Assembly (NCBI GenBank): GCA_013373425.1
Contig: JABXHW010000019.1
Coordinates: 1-57,283, forward strand
Direction: 5' to 3'
Source: Flavobacteriia bacterium
GTDB lineage: Bacteria; Bacteroidota; Bacteroidia; Flavobacteriales; Schleiferiaceae
Length of the DNA stretch: 57,283 bases
Positions 53,204 to 57,283 of this stretch are shown here, piece after piece. The notes beneath the pieces are model-generated. The model ran no database searches and was not told where the DNA came from. It saw only the letters and a program-made list of their open reading frames with translations. Within the stretch, counting starts at the first letter, position 1; each line of letters opens with the position of its first letter. A program made the position numbers and the translations under genes.

Positions 53204-55519
53204 ATGCGATATCTCTTCTCTCTCACACTCATTGTTATTCTGGCCCTTCAATCCAATGCTCAATCTTCGCGATGGGGTCAAAGAGGTCCCTCTTTTGCGT
53301 TTCCTTCTATTTCTGGAGAGAAGTATGGTTATATGGACATCAACCATAATGGCACTCGAATCATCAGCGCATTGAATCAATATGGCCCTAGGGTCGATGG
53401 ATATTGTGTAGTTATGGACTTTGATGGAACTCAGTGGAATGAGCTAGGGTCGCCATTTGTCGGAGTACCTAACGAGCACTTGGGTATGGATGCAGCGATC
53501 GACTCGAGCGGAAACCGGATAGCTATTTTATCTAGAGGGACTTGCTTTGGAGTGTCCTGTAGAGGATATAATATTAAGGTCTACGATTGGAATGGAACGA
53601 CTTGGGTCCAGGCAGGTGATTCTATCGGATTTCCTAACCATTCGCTGCATGCACTCACGTTTGCTATGTCTAACGATGGTAATTCACTGGCTTTTCAAGT
53701 AGAAACACCGCACCCCGTTACCAACCAACCCTTCACCGGATTTCACGTGGTGGGGTGGAATGGCTCGAATTGGGTAAGCAAGGGGGGAGTTCAACCGGAC
53801 ACGGGCATGTATTGGAGAGGGTACGACCTCACACTATCGAATGATGGGAATTCTGTAATTCTCGGAAACTACTTAGCGGACTACAACGGAAACTCGAATG
53901 CAGGAACGGTAAGGGTTCTAGACTTTGATGGCACGAATTGGATTCAAAGAGGAAGCACCCTTCATGGTTTTCAAGCAAACGCAAATGTTGGATCGGTTAC
54001 TTCATTGAGTGGTAATGGCAACACACTCTTGCTCACGGCTCCGGGGAATAATGCAGCACGTGCATATCGCTGGAACGATAGTGCCTGGGTTCAAAAAGGA
54101 TCAACGTTCTTTAATGTTCCTCCAACGGGAACATCCGGAGGAGGATTGTTTTTTCTATATGAAAACGCCCTTAGTTACAGCGGAGATACACTTGCATTGT
54201 TCTATCCAGGGTTCCAAGTTCCTCACATGGGATCACAGAATCAGAATAAAATTTTTGCCTTCGTTGGCTCTCAATGGGTACAAATAAGAGATTCAATTAC
54301 CTCACAACAGTATGGCGCAAATCCATCTCCAATTGCAATAGCAGGCAATGGTCGAAATGGATTGATAAACGAATCTTTCAACTGGCAACTTTTTAAAACA
54401 CCTAGATGGAGAGTGCTTGACACTGCGGTGTGTAATGCCACTATCCAGACCTCAGATACTATCATTTCATGTTCCTCCTGGACTACCCCGAATGGACTTC
54501 AAACGTTCACGGCGGACACTGTTTTGGATATACCTTATTTCTCTATCAACGGTTGTGACTCTATCGTATCCACTTCAGTGGATATAAAACCTTCCTATAA
54601 CATCACTCTCCCAACAGAGGTAAAGTGTGGACCATTCACTTGGGGTGGAAATTCATACAATCCAACGAATGCCACTACATTGAATTTAGTTTTCAATGGA
54701 ACTTCTATTCATGGGTGCGACAGCATTGTCAATGCTCAGTTTGAATATTATCCCGCAGTTCCTGATTTCATTCTGAGAGATACGGGATGTGTATCATACA
54801 CGTGGACAAATGGCATCACCTATACCCAATCCATCTTCGGACCTTCAGATACATTCACTACAGTGCATGGATGCGACTCCGTGGTGATTCTTGACTTGAT
54901 TGTTTACCCAGAAGATACGAACCAAGCTGTCCTTCAGTCTTGTGACCCCTTTACTTGGATAGATGGGGTCACTTACACTTCATCTATGAGTGGAGTTTAC
55001 TTCACCTTATCAAATATCGCAGGCTGCGATTCGGTGGTGGAACTAGATTTAACGATTACGACCCTCGATACGGTAGTGAGCTATGTCAACGGAGTACTTT
55101 CCAGTGGAGAGGGTTTGGCGCAAACCTACCAATGGTACGATTGTGATAAGGATTCTATTTTAGTTGGACAGACGAATCAAGACTTTCAGCCGAACGCGAA
55201 TGGAACCTATGCGGTTGCATTAATCAAGGACGGATGTGTAGATACATCCATGTGCTATTCCGTAGCTGATGTTAACATCGATGAGCTTGACATTCAAACC
55301 AATCACTTCTATCCCATCCCTGCCTCAACATATATCCAGTACGATGGATTGAACGGTCCCGAAAAGGTTGTGTTGATAGCCTTCAATGGAATTGAAGTGG
55401 CTGAGTTAATTTCCCATCAAGGCCGTTTTAGTCTTCCAGATTTGACTTCCGGTATTTATTTCGTGAAGTGGATTTCATCTGATGGAAAAACTCACGTGGA
55501 ACGAATAGTCGTGAATTAG
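53204..55519 (+). CDS. Beta-propeller-like protein with CDS repeats and T9SS signal
   Basis: A 771-residue secreted protein with a signal peptide ending SNAQ (residue 19). Residues 25-410 contain repeated WNGTTWVQAG/FDGTNWIQRG strands, a bladed beta-propeller pattern. Four CDS repeats follow at about 415-620 (SCSSWTTPNGLQTF, SINGCDSIVSTSVDI; CDPFTWIDGVTYTS, AGCDSVVELDLTI), then the QWYDCDKDS/NGTYAVAL module and a degenerate T9SS sorting domain (HFYPIPASTYIQYDG). It shares its C-terminal half with the two beta-helix proteins while its N-terminal half is unrelated, a modular swap. Confidence 0.85.
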   Translation: MRYLFSLTLIVILALQSNAQSSRWGQRGPSFAFPSISGEKYGYMDINHNGTRIISALNQYGPRVDGYCVVMDFDGTQWNELGSPFVGVPNEHLGMDAAIDSSGNRIAILSRGTCFGVSCRGYNIKVYDWNGTTWVQAGDSIGFPNHSLHALTFAMSNDGNSLAFQVETPHPVTNQPFTGFHVVGWNGSNWVSKGGVQPDTGMYWRGYDLTLSNDGNSVILGNYLADYNGNSNAGTVRVLDFDGTNWIQRGSTLHGFQANANVGSVTSLSGNGNTLLLTAPGNNAARAYRWNDSAWVQKGSTFFNVPPTGTSGGGLFFLYENALSYSGDTLALFYPGFQVPHMGSQNQNKIFAFVGSQWVQIRDSITSQQYGANPSPIAIAGNGRNGLINESFNWQLFKTPRWRVLDTAVCNATIQTSDTIISCSSWTTPNGLQTFTADTVLDIPYFSINGCDSIVSTSVDIKPSYNITLPTEVKCGPFTWGGNSYNPTNATTLNLVFNGTSIHGCDSIVNAQFEYYPAVPDFILRDTGCVSYTWTNGITYTQSIFGPSDTFTTVHGCDSVVILDLIVYPEDTNQAVLQSCDPFTWIDGVTYTSSMSGVYFTLSNIAGCDSVVELDLTITTLDTVVSYVNGVLSSGEGLAQTYQWYDCDKDSILVGQTNQDFQPNANGTYAVALIKDGCVDTSMCYSVADVNIDELDIQTNHFYPIPASTYIQYDGLNGPEKVVLIAFNGIEVAELISHQGRFSLPDLTSGIYFVKWISSDGKTHVERIVVN

Positions 55520-55523
55520 TCGG

Positions 55524-55558
55524 TTCTGGATACTTAATACTAGATACTGGATACTGGT
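55524..55558. repeat. Degenerate heptamer repeat
   Basis: Imperfect units (tactggat, tactagat, tactggat) just after the stop at 55519. It belongs to the same 7-bp family as the two window ends. Confidence 0.75.
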
Positions 55559-55613
55559 TGGAGTGAGTAGCAGCGAAGTTCATTGGTGATTTGTGTTTGA
55601 AGAATTATTCTAT

Positions 55614-56123
55614 TCAGCAAGGATCCCAAAACTGAACTCGCCAGATATGGTCGTCTTTCATGTGAAGCCAAATCTCATCATCGCAAAACTCACAGGGTTG
55701 AAGTCTAAGTACGCTAGAATTTTCTGTTTTCCAATGCTCGAAGGCCTGTGGGAAAAGCTCTTCTAGTTCTTCTAAGCTAGTTTCATGGCTCAACTTGAAT
55801 TCTGAAGTCTTCAATACGTGGTTGGTGGCTTCATTGAAGTACACATCTCGGAAAACAACCTCACCATCAACCACGAGGAAATCCAAATCTGGATATCGGT
55901 GTAGCATAACGCTCTCAATGTCTTGTAGGTCAACAGAGTAAAAACCACACTCGTACTGGGGGTCGAACACCGTGTCTGGTGTGCCCAATATATAGAACAG
56001 GTCTTCTGGGCTCGACTCATGATTTATACCACTGACCGAAATATCGAAGTAGGGCAGGGTTTCTAGCTGAGCAAAGCAAAGGAAGGTCATGCCAGTCAAG
56101 CAAATTGTGAGTAATGTTTTCAT
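55614..56123 (-). CDS. Secreted protein of unknown function
   Basis: A 169-residue protein with a signal peptide ending FAQ (residue 19), cysteines at CGF and CEFCDDE and many acidic residues. The body has beta-strand character (YFDISVSGINHES, DLDFLVVDGEVVFRDVYF) and no family I recognise. A heptamer repeat (56134-56162) lies directly upstream of the ATG. No neighbour gives a context. Confidence 0.75.
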   Translation of the reverse strand: MKTLLTICLTGMTFLCFAQLETLPYFDISVSGINHESSPEDLFYILGTPDTVFDPQYECGFYSVDLQDIESVMLHRYPDLDFLVVDGEVVFRDVYFNEATNHVLKTSEFKLSHETSLEELEELFPQAFEHWKTENSSVLRLQPCEFCDDEIWLHMKDDHIWRVQFWDPC

Positions 56124-56133
56124 AAATGATGCT

Positions 56134-56162
56134 AAATACTGGATACTCAATACTGGGTACTG
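56134..56162. repeat. Degenerate heptamer repeat upstream of a secreted-protein gene
   Basis: Four imperfect units of the TACTGGG family. Relative to the minus-strand gene that begins at 56123 the unit reads ...CCAGTA... toward the ATG, as it does at both window ends. Confidence 0.75.
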
Positions 56163-56275
56163 AAATAAGAGGAGAAGGTAAGAAGATTATGCACAGAGGA
56201 CGGAGGATGAGCATTTAGCAACGAGCCCCGTCTGAGAAACAGTTCTACTTTCACAGACAGATAAACTTCATAGCA

Positions 56276-56346
56276 CACGCCCTCACGTCCCTAAGTCCGT
56301 CGACCTCACGCCAGATAGTGCGTGAATCGCGTCGAAAATTCAGCGC
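56276..56346. repeat. 72-bp intergenic repeat, copy 2
   Basis: Shares 17-bp and 32-bp identical blocks with 52103-52174 in the same order; the middle part differs. Confidence 0.85.
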
Positions 56347-56410
56347 GTTCAACTTTTACTTTTTAACGCACAGTTCAGAAGCGCCTTATTTTCGACATAA
56401 GCGTTTTTGT

Positions 56411-56436
56411 TTCCTTTTGGGGCTTACCAAAAGGAA
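56411..56436. repeat. Perfect 10-bp hairpin in intergenic DNA
   Basis: TTCCTTTTGG (56411-56420) and CCAAAAGGAA (56427-56436) form a perfect stem with loop GGCTTA. A second short hairpin (CCCGC ... GCGGG) follows around 56441-56458. No gene is served clearly by either. Confidence 0.5.
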
Positions 56437-56543
56437 AAGCCCCCGCGGCTTGAGCGGGATATATGGACTGAAATTTACCTTCAGAGTTGAAGGACCGGCG
56501 ACCGAGAAAAGTGCATCCATCTTCTGCAGGTGAGTAATATGAC

Positions 56544-57200
56544 TCACTTCCTTCCGTCCCCGCTCACTTCCGCACTCATCTTTCCATTCTCCTCAATCAA
56601 CCAAACATCCGTTGATTCTTTGACTTCTTCAGTTTCTTCCGGACCGATATATATGGTTATGTCACGTCTTACTTTGGTACTGTTGAGAAACTGATGTTCC
56701 ATATAGATGAATTCGCCGTCGGCACTTAGATCTCTATCAGCGCCATCGGTGATGTGAAGCTGCGCAATAAACTCGCTGCCGTTCCTGAAAGTGAGGAGAA
56801 ACTCGTCGAAGCTAACGCCTGTAGTATATCGAAGGATAGCTGCATCCACCGAATCGTTGATTTGCCAAACACGCTGAATGGAAAGCGTAAAATAGGGATT
56901 TTGGAAATCAAGCCATTCTTGGTCGTTTTCTCGCTCGATGGCGCCGAGCTTGTCGGTCCAAAATGGATTGAGCGGTCGTTTAGTATCTAGTAAGAATTCT
57001 AAGTAAGCTAAGGATGTCGTATCCAAAGGTTCTTTAGGTTCAGTCTCTACATCCAAAACTGACTCCATCTCCTCTTCTTGAATGGGAGGGTCAGCCACGA
57101 TTCGCTCTTCCTCAACCGGTGCTGTTTCAACTTCACTTGGCTCTTCATTGCACGAAATAGCTAGAAAGGCAAGCGTTGAAATAAATAGACTGTTTTTCAT
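56544..57200 (-). CDS. Lipoprotein of unknown function
   Basis: A 218-residue protein with a lipobox (AISC, Cys 17) followed by a long acidic Glu/Pro-rich linker (residues 18-60). The C-terminal part has beta-strand and aromatic pattern (NPYFTLSIQRVWQINDSVDA, RRDITIYIGPEETEEV) but no family I know. The ATG at 57200 lies only about 9 bp from the large heptamer array, so the array occupies its promoter region. Confidence 0.75.
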   Translation of the reverse strand: MKNSLFISTLAFLAISCNEEPSEVETAPVEEERIVADPPIQEEEMESVLDVETEPKEPLDTTSLAYLEFLLDTKRPLNPFWTDKLGAIERENDQEWLDFQNPYFTLSIQRVWQINDSVDAAILRYTTGVSFDEFLLTFRNGSEFIAQLHITDGADRDLSADGEFIYMEHQFLNSTKVRRDITIYIGPEETEEVKESTDVWLIEENGKMSAEVSGDGRK

Positions 57201-57209
57201 GGTATTGGA

Positions 57210-57278
57210 TACTGGGTACTGGGTACTGGGTACTGGGTACTGGGTACTGGGTACTGGGTACTGGGTACTGGGTACTGG
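57210..57278. repeat. Heptamer tandem repeat at the right end
   Basis: Nine perfect copies of TACTGGG (57210-57272) plus a partial unit, immediately upstream of the lipoprotein gene. It is the reverse complement of the array at the left end, so this window is flanked by the same repeat in inverted orientation. Confidence 0.95.
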
Positions 57279-57283
57279 AAGAA

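Larger units (their letters stand above)
56124..56543. other. 420-bp intergenic region with repeats
   Basis: No protein gene is seen. It holds the heptamer repeat, the 72-bp repeat copy 2 and the hairpins at 56411-56458, each listed separately. Confidence 0.65.

Noticed and set aside
53095-53349. An 84-codon open frame with a hydrophobic middle, overlapping the start of the T9SS gene at 53204
   Set aside because: It overlaps a well-supported gene in another frame, and no ribosome-binding or promoter signal was seen.

Overview
This window looks like a chromosomal contig from a marine-type Bacteroidota, most likely order Flavobacteriales near the Cryomorphaceae/Schleiferiaceae (inference). The support is: several secreted proteins ending in type IX secretion (T9SS, Por-type) sorting domains with the YPNP signature; families largely confined to Bacteroidota (DUF4292, DUF4421-like barrels, the flippase-dut-nucleotidyltransferase-TPR-DUF4292-EnvC gene order); promoters of the TAnnTTTG type; and signal peptides ending in AQ. 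Both ends of the window lie in the same 7-bp tandem repeat in opposite orientations, so it is probably a whole contig broken at repeats.

Layout. 0.1-1.8 kb: a membrane-anchored metallo-beta-lactamase-fold hydrolase and a bacilliredoxin. 1.9-9.7 kb: one eight-gene operon with a TetR regulator, a LolA-like periplasmic carrier, two FtsX-type permeases, their ATPase, two paralogous outer-membrane barrels and a larger porin-like barrel. This is the best candidate for an undescribed envelope transport system. 9.9-15.5 kb: succinate-semialdehyde dehydrogenase, a T9SS cargo protein, a methyltransferase/nitroreductase pair and cardiolipin synthase. 15.5-24.4 kb (minus strand): a patatin-BamA protein, uvrC, an operon of ECF sigma factor, transmembrane Ser/Thr kinase and PP2C phosphatase, and a PLP-dependent dehydratase. 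24.7-32.1 kb: a very small T9SS protein, then the six-gene operon flippase, dut, nucleotidyltransferase, TPR, DUF4292, EnvC. 32.2-36.2 kb: a PKD-like T9SS protein and a sigma/anti-sigma/outer-membrane-barrel set. 36.8-46.5 kb: rnr, a LysE exporter, M1 peptidase, MBL hydrolase, beta-lactamase-like lipoprotein, small membrane protein, FAD oxidoreductase, tadA. 46.6-57.2 kb: three large T9SS proteins that share a Cys-Asp-Ser repeat module, plus small lipoproteins and secreted proteins of unknown function, separated by repeat-rich DNA.

Non-coding signals include clear intrinsic terminators, TAnnTTTG promoters (several only 4-6 nt before the ATG, suggesting leaderless mRNAs), an inverted-repeat operator on the TetR operon promoter, a pair of matching 70-bp intergenic elements each placed before a hairpin, a candidate small RNA upstream of uvrC, and several families of short dispersed or tandem intergenic repeats. 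I saw no rRNA, tRNA, CRISPR array, transposase or phage gene. All family assignments were made by reading motifs; no database search was run.
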